Source: Kappaphycus alvarezii (taxonomy: Eukaryota; Rhodophyta; Florideophyceae; Gigartinales; Solieriaceae). Taken from it: 64,000 nt of DNA. The stretch covers positions 93,746-157,745 of the forward strand of contig NADL03000168.1 in assembly GCA_002205965.3 (NCBI GenBank), in the 5' to 3' direction. This document shows positions 22,785 through 32,899 of the stretch, in pieces (within the stretch, counting starts at the first letter, position 1; each line of letters starts with the position of its first letter). A model generated the notes under the pieces. That model did not search any database, was not told where the DNA came from, and saw only the letters and a list, made by a program, of their open reading frames with translations. Both the position numbers and the translations under genes were made by a program.

Positions 22785-23335
22785 GGAAAACTATTTTTAG
22801 AAGTATTGGAAAACTATTTAATTGGTTTCTCATATCGAATACAGTGATGAGAAACTGTGAAACGATATTTTATCAGAGGTAACAATTTTTGTTTATTGTG
22901 AATCATCGAAAATAATTTTAATCAATTATTCTGGCCTATGTTTTATGATGTATTACATATGGGAGCAATTTTTATGTCTGTCCGTTGGTTTTTAATGTTT
23001 CTGCCGTTATAATAACTGGAATTATGTTCCCAGCAAATTATTATTTAGATTAATGTTCACCTGGATAATTATTCTATAATTATCATTTAGCATTATTTTG
23101 GTCAACTATAGTTAATATACTTCTGGAATCATCTTTTTAGCTTTCTACTCTGATCCGTGGTATAAATAGTCTTAGGTCACTAGAAGATTTTACCAAGCCT
23201 CGGATATCGAATTATCTCCGTTGATCAATAAATTTTGGCTTCATTTTTATCCTTATTCTCAATCTTATTCAAATAGTTTATAGTTCAATTATTTCGAATC
23301 GTTTATTTTGGATCTACGCACATCATTTAATTTTT
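22785..23335 (+). repeat. LTR-like repeat L2, longest copy
   Basis: An A/T-rich block with a TATAAATAG box at 23,161. Its first half is matched at 44,255-44,522 (ATATCGAATACAGTGA, TTATCAGAGG-like, TTCCAGCAAATTATTATTT) and its second half at 52,343-52,500 (CACCTGGATAATTATTCT, AGCTTTCTACTCTGATC). Terminal repeats are not resolved, so the ends are approximate. It is probably a solo LTR, possibly of a gypsy element, since the 52.4 kb half lies next to gypsy sequence. Confidence 0.5.
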
Positions 23336-23399
23336 AAAGTCCTCTCACAATTCCTCCAGCCATCTGTCATAGTACTTCCTTCCTCACCAGGCTAAGGTA

Positions 23400-24660
23400 T
23401 ATATAAAGAACGACACGGAGGCAATCTTTTGCGCGGTCCAACGCCCCACATCCCACAATGTCTTTTCCCATCATATTATTTCGCAAAATTGACGCCCAAA
23501 AAGCTTTCAAGAGAGTCTCAGGGCAACTAAATCTTGATGATGTCGTTCATCATGCCCCAGGCATCACTATCTAGATCTACTACTGCTACAGGGGGTACAG
23601 TAGGGTGGTCTGTTTGGCCTCTTGCTGTCTAGCTTGCCCTGTAGTCTCTCTTACTGTCTTTTGGGAACCGCTTCAGCTCACCCTTGAATGCTTGGTATAC
23701 AGATGATGGAAACATAGTTGTCCCTCGCGTGTCGGTTTTATATGCCGCCTTTTCTAGGAGGAAGTCTCATATATGAGTTCCACCTTGAACCTCTTGGAAA
23801 CACATGTTAAATGATTTGTAAATTTATTTGATGCATTTGTGAGGAATTGAAAATGCCTAGGGTCTATTTCAGCCAAGTGGTGAATTTAGGAGACAGAGTA
23901 CTCCTCTACTTCTAATTATCCACGTCATCAAACTTTCATCGGACAATTTACTTGTGCCTTCTGAATTGTTCCTGATTGGTTGGTAAGGAATGTATTATAT
24001 CTCGAGAAGCCTTGGCTTTATCTTTGACAGGTAAAAAGCACCTAGTGAACCTGGAATCTCAGTCATTTCGTGTGCCTATGTCATCACTCATAGATCACTT
24101 CACAAGTGCTTGCTGTCGATTCGACTTGTGGGGTTGGGTGGGACCGGTTTGTACGAATGAGGGAGAAAGGGGAGTCCTACTGCAGGTGCATTTGGATCAG
24201 GGGAGTTGGGATTGGAGATCCATTTGTTTCTTGTCGCTGAGAGGAAGTGTTGAGCGCGGAGAGCTCATATTTTTGGACAGAAAAGTCCCTTCTCCTGGAG
24301 GGACCGGGGCTTTACTCTGAATTGGTATATTTTGTAGTCAATGTTCATTGTATTTAAGTCCAGTTCTGGTCCACCGCAGTAAATTCCAAAGGATTAAGTA
24401 GGCCTTCTTCTCAAAATCGCAAGTATTTTGGCTACGTTTTCAAATAATATAGCAATAAAGGCATCTTATCGATGGAAATTTAGCCCATGTAGGTCACTGA
24501 ATTTGTTGAAGTACCGAGCTAGACTGGAAAATAAAATGCAATGCTCTGTCATAGCGATAAATACAACAGTCCAACTTTACGTGCTATCCCCTACTCTCCC
24601 TTCCATATCCCTCTTTCCCCTTTCTCCAAGTCCGGGGGGCTTACTGTTCTCGGCTACCCC
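23400..24660. other. No recognised gene
   Basis: A few short open frames, none with a motif I recognise. Near 24,150-24,310 a G-rich coding-like stretch (114 codons, plus) is open but carries no family signature. Confidence 0.45.
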
Positions 24661-24679
24661 GTTGACTCTGCGAGAAAGT

Positions 24680-25140
24680 TTTTGGTGTTTTGGTTATAAT
24701 AAATGTATCCGGTCTATCCTATCGTTTTCCAGACAATCACAATCGAATCAAAAAGGTATGGCGACACAATAATGGGGGGAAATACGCTAAGAGGCTACCT
24801 TGGGGCCAACCATCAAGCAAGCCACATCGGACATGACGGCTGCTGCAGCGTGCCTTTGCATCAAAGCTTCCCGAACCTTTCCGCACGTCTCCAATGCCCT
24901 TACGGTCACGTTCTTTTCCAGGTCATTTGCATTGCACATGCATCCGGGTGCCACCCTTTAACCCTCTAAGAGTGGAGATTGACACAGGCACCAGCCTACC
25001 TCTACTGGAGGTCACGATAAAAGACTAATATCCTCTCTGCTTTGCATTTTGTGTCGCATTCAGAGAGAGCTTCGGGTTGAAGGCCCTCACTCTCTTGTTG
25101 GAGGGAGCGAGGGGATACATGAAGGTAGCATCTAAAAAGT
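24680..25140 (-). mobile_element. 5'-truncated LINE-like copy (family 3), copy a
   Basis: Minus-strand reading matches copies at 43.5-44.1 kb and 54.5-54.8 kb: a WHPDACA-like block, VMSD-like end of the nuclease-like domain, and then the shared 3' tail that ends TGTATCC...CCAAAAACTTTC near 24,680. Upstream of 25,140 the similarity stops. Shared 3' end and variable 5' end are typical for target-primed reverse transcription. Confidence 0.65.
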
Positions 25141-25562
25141 CGGTCCCTCCGCTACTTCCTATTCTTCTAGTGCCTCCTACCGATAAGATCGTCCCCCAAT
25201 CAATTTACAGCCTTGGTCGTCAAAATCCGCCGGAAGCGGCGGGAGGTGTTTCTCACATCCATCGCAATTGCCCTATCCACCATAAGACCAAAATTACATC
25301 CCATTTAAAAAAGGGGGACTCGGTTTATTACATGCCACCGATTATGCCGAATGCTCATATGCCGCCACTGTCATCGCCTTCTTCTGTATGTATTCCGAAA
25401 TCATCCGCTTTTCCCACGATCCAGGTCTGGAGGAACTGCCTAGAGTCGCCATTTCGTTGTCGAGATCCCCGCATCCAACGCTATCTTCCGCCCTGACCGC
25501 AGCTGCATTTTTTTGGTGCTGCCATTTTCCAATCCCCGGAAAGCTCCTTCAATCTGTAATCA

Positions 25563-25632
25563 CCTTTGAAAACCATGGGATAGATCGGATATATCTTCCA
25601 AGAGTAAATCACCCAAACGTTACCCCTTTGAA
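25563..25632 (+). mobile_element. 54-bp LINE tail with 8-bp target duplication, copy b
   Basis: The family-3 3' tail (CCATGGGATAGATCGGATAT, TCTTCCAAGAGTAAATCACC) occupies 25,571-25,624 on the plus strand. CCTTTGAA flanks it on both sides (25,563-25,570 and 25,625-25,632). It is an extremely short insertion of the element end. Confidence 0.62.
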
Positions 25633-25959
25633 CTCCTGGCCTCAAAATTTGACCCCCTCTTCCTGTCATCCTTCGCTGCAGACCGGGCCCTTTTCTCTCT
25701 CCGTCTGTGAACCCTCTTCCTGTTTTGTGTTCGGTATTCACCCCAAGCCCCACTTGGGAACGTTCCTTTGCCGTGTAACACAGGAAATGGTCCTCCCCTC
25801 GTGTAATACAGGAAATGGTCTCCCAAAGGGACCAGCAACTCACAACGGTCCCGCCCCTGACTCGCTTACCATCCTTTGCAAGTTTGTCTACCATCCTCTC
25901 TAGATATTTTAATACTGTATCTTCTCCTCCAAATCAGCTATTACCTCTTTTTTATCTAC

Positions 25960-27000
25960 CTTCTTCATCAAATTCACTCCATATGTAAAAATTTCATGGA
26001 AATGCGCTACTGCAATTTCGATTTTAAATTTTTAGTACCGACTCCAGTCCGCCTCTGAGGTGTACTTAGACCCATTTTACCCAACTTTTTTGAGATCCAC
26101 CAACCGTTACACACACTAACCTCCCCCTCGGACCCTCTACCTCCATCCACAATCGCCCAGCTCCATTTACAACAAAAATGAACAAACTTCGGCCCTCCGC
26201 CTCCGTCACCAAAAATCGCCACCCCGGCCCCTAAACTCCAATTCACTATTCCCTTTGGGACCTACTGACCGCGATGACTACCTACGCCGACAAACAAAAA
26301 CAAGGAAATCGAATTCGTGCGTCGCTTGTTCGTCGAGGAGGAGGCGGAGAAGGTACCTGAGGGGAAGGAGTGGGAAGTAGAGGAGGGAGCTGGGGAGATC
26401 TTCAAGGAGTGGGCAGCCCCGGAATTGGTCTACGAGGTTAATAATGAGGAGGATGAGGACGAGGATTGGGACGAGGAAAAGGAGTGTGAGGGAAAGGGAG
26501 GCATGGGAAGTGTTGGAATGGTGGAGACGGGGCTGGAAGGCAATGACCAAGTGGTGCCGACACTGTAATCGTATGGGAGTATCTTTAGTGGTTTAGATAT
26601 GTCCCAGGAGGAAATGGCGAGCTATGAGCCGCTAGCAGATATTTGTGGGGACTGCTTGGGTAGCATGGATATTTTGAAGGATTTGTTTGTGTATGATCTA
26701 TAGAATTCAAAACAAGAGGACCAGATAAATTTTTCGTTTTCTTATGTATCTTTTGTTTAGAGTATATCATCCAGAGAAAGTGTTTTATGCATTTCCTGGT
26801 ATCTTTTGTAGTTTTGTTCGGACTTAAGGGGTAGTCAAAAGTCTACATAAGCTAAGTAAACTGCTTTCTCATGGAGAGGTCAAGCAGGTTGGCAGACAAC
26901 TTCAAAAGAGATACTCCAGTAGTAACGAATTTGGTGGTCATCTTCGGGCCCAAAATTTATAAAAGGCTCTCAAGCCTCGTAGCTATGTGGAAGAGCCTGC
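25960..27000 (+). mobile_element. R-family LTR-like element, copy 2
   Basis: Plus-strand relative of the solo LTR at 1.7-3.2 kb. It shares the ORF, the region after it (AGAGTATATCATCC, TTGTTCGGACTTAAGGGGTA), and the GGTCAAGCAGGTTGGCAGAC segment. The TATA-like box is altered to CATAAG at about 26,845. After 26,904 similarity weakens but can be followed to about 27,000. Both ends are approximate and no target duplication was found. Confidence 0.6.
26180..26568 (+). pseudogene. Acidic protein of the R family, copy 2
   Basis: Start at the ATG near 26,180 (MNKLRPSASVTKNRHP), matching MTNLRP..SKNRHP of copy 1. A TAA and a frameshift follow, then DDYLRRQTK, FVRRLFVEEEAEKVPEGKEW and an acidic tract with ELVYEVNNEEDEDEDWD. 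The end reads NDQVVPTL against DQVVPML in copy 1. The basic-then-acidic layout is the same. Function unknown. Confidence 0.6.
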
Positions 27001-27084
27001 CCCTTTAGGATTGTTGGGGGAACCACCGAGCCCTTTTTCATTTCAGCCCATTTCATTCGCCTTGCAACGTACACGGAAGCAGAT

Positions 27085-27935
27085 TTGTTGTTCGCAAGGC
27101 GAAGGTGCAGCCTGCTCCTTTCGGGCAAAGTCGGTTGCTCTTGGACTCTCGTCCGTATACAGCACATTTTTCCCCAAAACTACGTTACCATAGCACTTTT
27201 GTCGCTCGCAACACATCCTTTTTTGGATACTGAGCGTCGTATATCTCCCTTACGCCGAATTTCTGCTAACAACCCTCCGCTTGGATTGGCAACGTGTTCA
27301 ATCGTCTTGGTACTCTGCTATTTCCTGGTACTGTGCCTTGCTTAGTGTGATCCAGAGGGTCTTAAGAAGTCGCTCTCGTTCCAGATAAGCATGGTACGCC
27401 CCTCCTACGTACAAATACAAGGATGACAAAACAAGCCGACACAATGTCCTACTCAATTTTATCGAGCTGTACTGCAAAGAAGTCGGCATCTCGGCTCTCG
27501 CTGAATACCTGCTCCCTTCTTCTGCCCTGCATATGGACCTTTACATCCTTTTTACATACGTCCTCCACCACCACAATCGCCGTGGACGTCACCGTGGCAC
27601 ATTCTCACGTCCAGTCTCGGGTCTTCCAGGAAGCTTGATGCGGAGGCGCTGCCGCTACCCACACAGAACGGGCGAAGCACTCGTATTATGTCGAGGTATT
27701 CCAAATTTATAATATCCTCCTCCTCCCCGTCGGCGTTGACCTCGACGGGGCGGTAGGCAACGAGTCTTTCCAGTTCTTCCGCCATCTCACCGCCTAGGCC
27801 GCCCCATGTCGTAGTAATCCCCCCAACGAGAGTTCTGCGACTTCACTACGCGATTTGCTTTCTTTTTGCAAGATATGCGTGCCGGTCAGGTGCTTACACG
27901 CCGTCTCTCTGACTAGATTTTCGTATTATATCTAT
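27085..27935 (+). pseudogene. LINE-like protein C-terminus (family 1), copy 1
   Basis: Broken plus-strand frames read DDKTSRHNVLLNFIELYCKE then VGISAL, ALHMDLYI, IAVDVTVAHS, and after a shift KHSYYVEVFQIYN and PVGVDLDGAVGNESFQFFRH. The order matches the better copy at 31.1-31.6 kb. This is the C-terminal part of a reverse-transcriptase protein: a zinc/RHN segment, then an (R/H)MD...D(V/I)TV block of PD-(D/E)XK type, then a short helical end. The region 27,085-27,400 is less certain. Confidence 0.58.
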
Positions 27936-27949
27936 CTCCTTCGTCGACG

Positions 27950-29235
27950 AGTGTATCCTCAACCATTACAGATTTCTCACCCAACAGGGAGACAAACTTG
28001 GAGGCCTCCTCTTCGACCTGGTGCTGCACCCTACTATCCTCAAAATACAAGAACTCTTCAGTTCAGAGGAAGGGGAGAACAGAGATTTGGCAAAGTTGTT
28101 ACTTCAACTGTGGTACCACGATGACGGGTAAATTATCGGGCGACACGACCAACTCGTCAAAGCCATCAAATTACTTCGCTCCGTGGATGCTGAAAGCCGA
28201 GGACTGCACTTGTAGCTGCCGAAGTGCACCGTCTGGTGGCCTACAGCCCTCCAGGGTCAGTACAGAGTCTCTACCCAGACGGGATTAAGCAAGAGTACAG
28301 CGAGGGTACTTCCGTCCTGAAAGCCCCTGTCGGTACTAAGGAATACACCACACAGTCCTTTACGAACCATGTCTTATCTCTCAGACCATTCTTCGGACCA
28401 TTGCTGACCTTGAGAATAGGCAAGTGGCATTCCAGCTACTGCGTAATGTTGGCGTTTGCAAAGTAGGCTATTTGTTGCGGGTAGTGCCCCCGTCTTGCAC
28501 CGGAGAAGGAGAGGAAGAGTTCGACAGGATGATGGAGGACTGTGTTCGAAAATTGCCGGGGAGTACTGGATTCGGAAGTATTCCGAGAACTCCAGCTGCC
28601 GGTCACACCCAAGGACAAGAAAAAACCATCTCTTAGGATCGGACTCACCTCCGAAGAACATCGCGGCTGCGGAGTTCTTGGCTTCAAACTCATCATCCAG
28701 CAAGCTTTGCAAGAACTTGCTCCCAACTCCTGTTAAGGAGCTGGGAACATACGAAGCAGTTGCAGACGCCCATCGGAGGTGGTCGAACTCTTTCCTGCCA
28801 TCTAGTATTATCCCATTCAGTGTAATTTGCTCACAAAAACACCATTACAAAAGAAGCTGACGGACGCAATCCATGAAGCAGTGCAAGAACGAATTCCTCT
28901 CGGGGATTCGAGGAGGCAGGCTTTCGCGCGTCTATGGCTCTCCCGGGAGCTAAGGAATGGGTGTTTTGTCCCCAATGCCCCGGACTACAGACAAGCATTG
29001 ATCCTCGAGAATTCTCGGTGTGGCTTCAATACTACTGTCAAGTCCCCACTTTTCACCCTTGACCGCCATGCCAGAGAAGGATTTGCTCGGAAAAACTCGA
29101 TATACATGGCAATAATCTCATGCACTGCTTGCATGGAGCCCACAGGGTCAGCTGACATGATCGCCAGGTAAACCTTCTTGCGAAGACCTGGCAAGAGCTG
29201 CTCGTCATCCTGTCGTAGAGCCACGCCATGGTCTC
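27950..29235 (+). pseudogene. LINE-like reverse transcriptase (family 3), RT to zinc region
   Basis: Frames read QQGDKLGGLLFDLVLHPTIL (RT block 4), LQLWYHDDGLIIGRHDQL (catalytic YxDD), KCTVWWPT, APVGTKEYTTQSFTNHVLSL, LLRNVGVCKVGYLLRVVPPS and EEEFDRMMEDCVRKL, then KKLTDAIHEAVQERIPLGDS, ALPGAKEW-type and CPGLQTSIDPREFSVWL, and a zinc region with HGNNLMHCLHGAHRV. This is the order of a widespread eukaryotic RT family whose C-terminus is nuclease-like. The copy ends at 29,235 where R-family element 3 starts. Several frameshifts. Confidence 0.75.
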
Positions 29236-29689
29236 TGATAGGGGTAAATCATCGGAGAAGAGATACTCAGAACCAACTACCCCAAGAAGGATGTGTTGCA
29301 AGCGACAAAAGTGCTACCGTGGTATAGTTGCACGAGCAAGAAGGAGTGTATATAGAAGAGAGTTGATAGGACTACAAGTAAGTATGAAAGGGCAGAGTCT
29401 ACTACTGATGCTCTGTGAGCAGCCTAGGAAAAAGGTTTCTTGGGTCTGAAGTTGACTCTCAACTTCCTACTACTCGGGACTTGACTTGAAGTTGTCTGCC
29501 AACTTGCTTGACCTCCACAAGACAAAGCAGTTTACTCAGCTTATATAGACTTTTTGGGTATCCCTAAAGTCTCAAAGAAACATACTAAAACCATAAAATG
29601 CATCAAATGAATCGTGTGAACAAGAAAGACTAACAGCAGATACTATCAGGATAAATATCTAGATTCTTTTTAATATCTTAGTCCTCTAC

Positions 29690-30440
29690 ATCAGAGCCAA
29701 ATAGTTCCCCCAAAATATCCATTCCACCCAGGCAGTCCACACAAATATCCGCGAACGGCTTAGAATTCTCCATTGCCTCCTGTGAAATATCTTGACCCTG
29801 AGGACGTCCCCATCCGGTTCCGGAGTCGGAACCACCTGGTCCATATTTTCTGGCCCTTCCCCACTAATCCAGCACTTTCTATGTCTCCCTCCCCCTCATT
29901 CTCCTCATTCTCCTCTTCTCTTCTCTCTTCATCCTCGTCAGAAGAGTCAGAGATCACAATTACTCCCTCAGTCTCCCCTACTTTCTCCATGGGAGCCCTT
30001 CCACCGTTATACACTAGTGGTTCCAACGGATCCACCCATTCCTCCTCTTCATCCTCCTCATCCTCCTCTTCTCTTCTCTCTTTATCCTCGTGAGAAGAGT
30101 CAGAGATCACAATTACTCCCTCAGTCTCCCCTACTTTCTCCATGGGAGCCCCTTCCACCGTTATACACTAGTGGTTCCAACGGATCCACCCATTCCTCCT
30201 CTTCATCCTCCTCATCCTCCTCTTCCTTTATCTCCTCTTCCCCTCCTCCCCCTCCTCTGCCTTCTCTGCCTGCTCGAGGCAGTTACGGCGGACACACTCC
30301 CGAACGCGTTCCCGGTCCAACCTTCTACAGTAATCATCGTAGTCGGTTGGACCATTTGCCATCAGGGCCAAAGCGTTGAGTGGACGACGGCCTCAGGATG
30401 ACTTGGTGATGGTGAGGGAAGGATTGGTCATGTTAAGGGC
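29690..30440 (-). pseudogene. Acidic protein of the R family, copy 3, with repeated SIM-like motif
   Basis: From the ATG near 30,432 the frame starts MTNPSLTITKSS, then a TGA, then NGPTDYDDYCRRLDRERVR, matching PTGREDYLRR of copy 1. The acidic half holds a 51-residue unit, two full copies plus a partial one, each with EKVGETEGVIVISDSSDEDE. VIVI followed by SDSSDED has the form of a SUMO-interacting motif with an acidic/phosphoserine flank. The DNA unit is 153 bp (29,932-30,084 and 30,085-30,237). One extra C in the partial unit shifts the frame. Copies 1 and 2 lack the SIM-like stretch. Confidence 0.6.
29932..30237. repeat. Tandem repeat, 153-bp unit, in the acidic ORF
   Basis: Two nearly identical 153-bp units start at TCCTCG (29,932 and 30,085) and cover CAGAGATCACAATTACTCCC, TTATACACTAGTGGTTCCAA and the TCC/TCT-rich acidic codons. 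The unit is 51 codons, so the frame is kept. Confidence 0.85.
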
Positions 30441-30749
30441 TAAAAGAAGGGGTGAGCCGATGGGGTAGTTGATGGCGGGCGGTTGCCTCAACGACGTCGA
30501 CTTCAAAGTTTAAATACTGCGACGTCTTCGAAAAGTATGTCGACCTTGGACTTAGCTAGTAATGACATCTATTAATGACACTGTGTCTTAAAAAAAATCA
30601 ACTCATGAATTTGCCACACACTCATCCAAATTACAAATATCTGCAAAATTCAGAAAACTGTAAAAAATACTCTTGCAAATCCCGATACTGTTTCACAAAT
30701 TTGGTCCTCTAGATTTTTTTTCGTGTGCAATTTTTGAGCACATCAATCC

Positions 30750-31672
30750 TACACCGCGCAGCTGTCTTCGTCGCTTACAGTAATACGGCTCTTTTGGGCG
30801 TTACTCATCGCCGGTCCCGGCGGAAGGCTCCAGTCTGCGATCACAACTGAGATCATGCTATCAAAGTCCGATACGTTGTTTTCCTCCGCAGCAGCACCCA
30901 ATCGAGCACGGCTCCTCTCCGCTCCTCGCTTCCCCACCCCCCGCTGTACGTACATGTCCTCTTCTGCGTGGAAAGTCTCTATGGCTCTACGTCTCGGCAT
31001 CGCGCTATTCCCTGAATCCACTCCCGGGTCTGGTCTGCTCCCACCGCTCGGCAGACATCGCACCCGTCTTAGATTCAAGCGGTCAACTCGCGTTGACCTG
31101 CAAATACGAAGACGGAATGACTCTTCGTCATCACATCCTCCGCAACGTTCTTGCCCGCTACTGCAAGAAAGTTGGGATCGTCGCCCTCATCGAGCATCCG
31201 CTCCTCTACCAGGTTCCCACCTCGTCTGGGCATTCGGAGTCCCCGGCGTTACGAATGGATATTTACATACCCGCTGCATACGGGCTTCACAGTGCCGATA
31301 TCGCCGTCGACGTTACTGTTGCTTACCCCTGTGCAAGTCACTACATCTCGCCAAGTACGGTTGCCGCAGGCGCTGCCACAACACTCGCAGTGCGCGAGAA
31401 ACATCGTCATTTCGGCACTTACTGCAACCAAAAATATCCTCCTCCCCCTGTAGGGATTGATATCTATGGCGCCTTGGGCGACGACGGCAAGGGTTTTTTC
31501 CTCTGCCTTGCTTCCTTCGCTGCTTCCCGCCGCGGTTCCTCCCCTCAGCAGAAGCTCCGCGACTTCGTTACCCGTCTTGCGTTTAGTCTCCAAATAATGC
31601 AAGCGCGACAGGTTTCTAATGCCGCCCGCATCTGTTGTTAATTTATGAATACCCTCGAACGCTTCTGTGCAA
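30750..31672 (+). pseudogene. LINE-like protein C-terminus (family 1), copy 2
   Basis: The best-preserved family-1 copy. The frame at 31,093-31,641 reads CKYEDGMTLRHHILRNVLAR, YCKKVGIVALIEHPLLYQVP, LRMDIYIPAAYGLHSADIAV then DVTVAYP, REKHRHFGTYC, VGIDIYGALGDDGKGFF and QQKLRDFVTRLAFSLQIMQA. The RxD...D(V)TV spacing and the following Arg/Lys-rich helix fit a PD-(D/E)XK nuclease-like fold placed after a zinc segment, as in RT proteins that use a restriction-like endonuclease. The part before 31,090 is frameshifted and unclear. Confidence 0.65.
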
Positions 31673-31699
31673 CATTGTACAACTCATAAAGATTTACCA

Positions 31700-32467
31700 C
31701 CACTGTACGGATTTACTCATTAATTTTCTTCAATACTTGTAAAGGGCCACTAAAATTGATTAGCTTCGGAGCGGGAGGCAAACTTCTGCATGTTGTGGGC
31801 TACGACCAATCGCTGAAGCTGCACACGTGGACCAAATGGCATCGCTGAGCTTTTGATAAATCCGAGAGGATACCTTCGCAAAGCTTCCGGTACGGGCCGC
31901 GATTGCGGCCGCATACTCGTCGACCACCTTGGATGTGGTCTCCGATGGGCATCCCAGGGAATCAAAATCTAGCGGGACAAACTGCCAGCGAGAAGCGAGT
32001 GTCCCGGTGAAGCATGGCCGGGAATGGCGGCGATTTTGGTCGCAAAGCCCCCAGTTTCTGTCGTTCTGCCGCATTGGCGGCAGCGCGCGCTTCCCGGGCT
32101 CCCTTGGATAGGAAGAACTGTTGGAAAGGTGAGGAGACTGTGATGTCATACGCAACCGGGAGAGGGGGCGTAGGGTTTTCCGGAGAAGTAGTCGGGTGGA
32201 CGAGTATGTCAGTAGGTCGGGCGTCCAGTTCGGGAAGTATACACGGGACTTCATAGTGGACGCCAGCTCCATCGGCTTTGAACAGGTCTTTGCCGAGCAC
32301 TTTTGCCACAGCTTCGAGGCGGTTCTTCCAACCGAGACCTTTTTACACAGGTCACCGGCATGATCGCCGAGGTGGTCCATAGGCGCCTTGCATTCCGCGA
32401 GAAGGAGCTGGGCCGTTTCGTCGAAGACGGGGACTCCTAAGTGGCGCCACAGCATCACTGACCACAC
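31700..32467 (-). pseudogene. LINE-like protein C-terminus (family 2), copy 1
   Basis: The minus strand reads WRHLGVPVFDETAQLLLAEC, then MDHLGDHAGDLCKK (C...D..GDHA..C zinc region), VHYEVPCILPELDARPTDIL, PVAYDITVSSPFQQFFLSKG, AREARAAANAAERQKLGALR, and after a shift WQFVPLDFDSLGCPSETTSK and VVDEYAAAIAARTGSF. It has the same architecture as family 1 but a separate sequence. RPTD plus AYD gives the PD-D pair of the nuclease-like domain. A second copy lies at 44.75-45.39 kb. Confidence 0.68.
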
Positions 32468-32544
32468 ATCATCATCGTTATGTGGGTGACCACAGACGGA
32501 TGGGCGGTGAGGAGTGCCGCAGCAGGACGGTAGGTAGTAACTCT

Positions 32545-32768
32545 TTTTGGGTTGTACAAGGAAAAGGTTTGGGTGTTTTACTCTTGGAAGATATATCCGG
32601 TCTATCTCATGGTTTTCAAGACAACCGCAATCAACTCAAAAAGGGTATATCGACACAGTAATGCGGAAGGAACTACGCTCCCTAAAATGCTACCTTCAGG
32701 CCAGCCATCAAGCAGGCCGCATTGGGCATGACGGCTGCTGCGGCGTGCCTTTTTTGTACAATGTCGCA
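32545..32768 (-). mobile_element. 5'-truncated LINE-like copy (family 3), copy c
   Basis: Matches the family-3 3' tail: GTGTTTTACTCTTGGAAGAT, CAACTCAAAAAGGGT, CCAGCCATCAAGCAGGCCGC, then GACGGCTGCTGCGGCGTGCC. Similarity stops at about 32,755. It abuts an inverted family-1 fragment. Confidence 0.68.
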
Positions 32769-32895
32769 CAGAAGCGTGCGGAGGGTATTCATAAATTAAC
32801 TACGGATGCGGGCGGCATTAGAAACCTGTCGCGCTTGCATTATTTGGAGACAACGCAAAACAGGTAACGAAGCCGCGGAGCTCCTGTTGCAGGTC
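32769..32895 (-). repeat. Inverted fragment of the family-1 3' coding end
   Basis: Reverse complement of 31,546-31,672 (GATGCGGGCGGCATTAGAAA, CTTGCATTATTTGGAGACAA). Together the two make an inverted repeat of about 125 bp with a 1.1-kb spacer. Confidence 0.75.
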
Positions 32896-32899
32896 TGTT

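Larger units (their letters stand above)
29236..30600 (-). mobile_element. R-family LTR-like element, copy 3
   Basis: Begins TGATAGGGG at 29,236. Positions 29,236-29,635 match 1,728-2,154 closely, including TATATAAG at 29,541-29,547 and the GGCAGACAACTTCAAG block. The ORF follows on the minus strand, and a TATTTAAAC box lies near 30,510. The right end is not clear; no matching target duplication was found for GTCTC at 29,231-29,235. It interrupts the LINE RT at 29,235. Confidence 0.65.

Noticed and set aside
28985-29301. Minus-strand ORFs over the LINE RT, also open in copies at 44.0 and 54.9 kb (plus)
   Set aside because: They are shadows: the opposite strand carries the zinc-region and RT motifs in the right order.
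30855-31460. 201-codon plus-strand ORF, Arg/Ser-rich
   Set aside because: It overlaps the family-1 C-terminus in another frame; only the 31,093-31,641 frame has conserved motifs.
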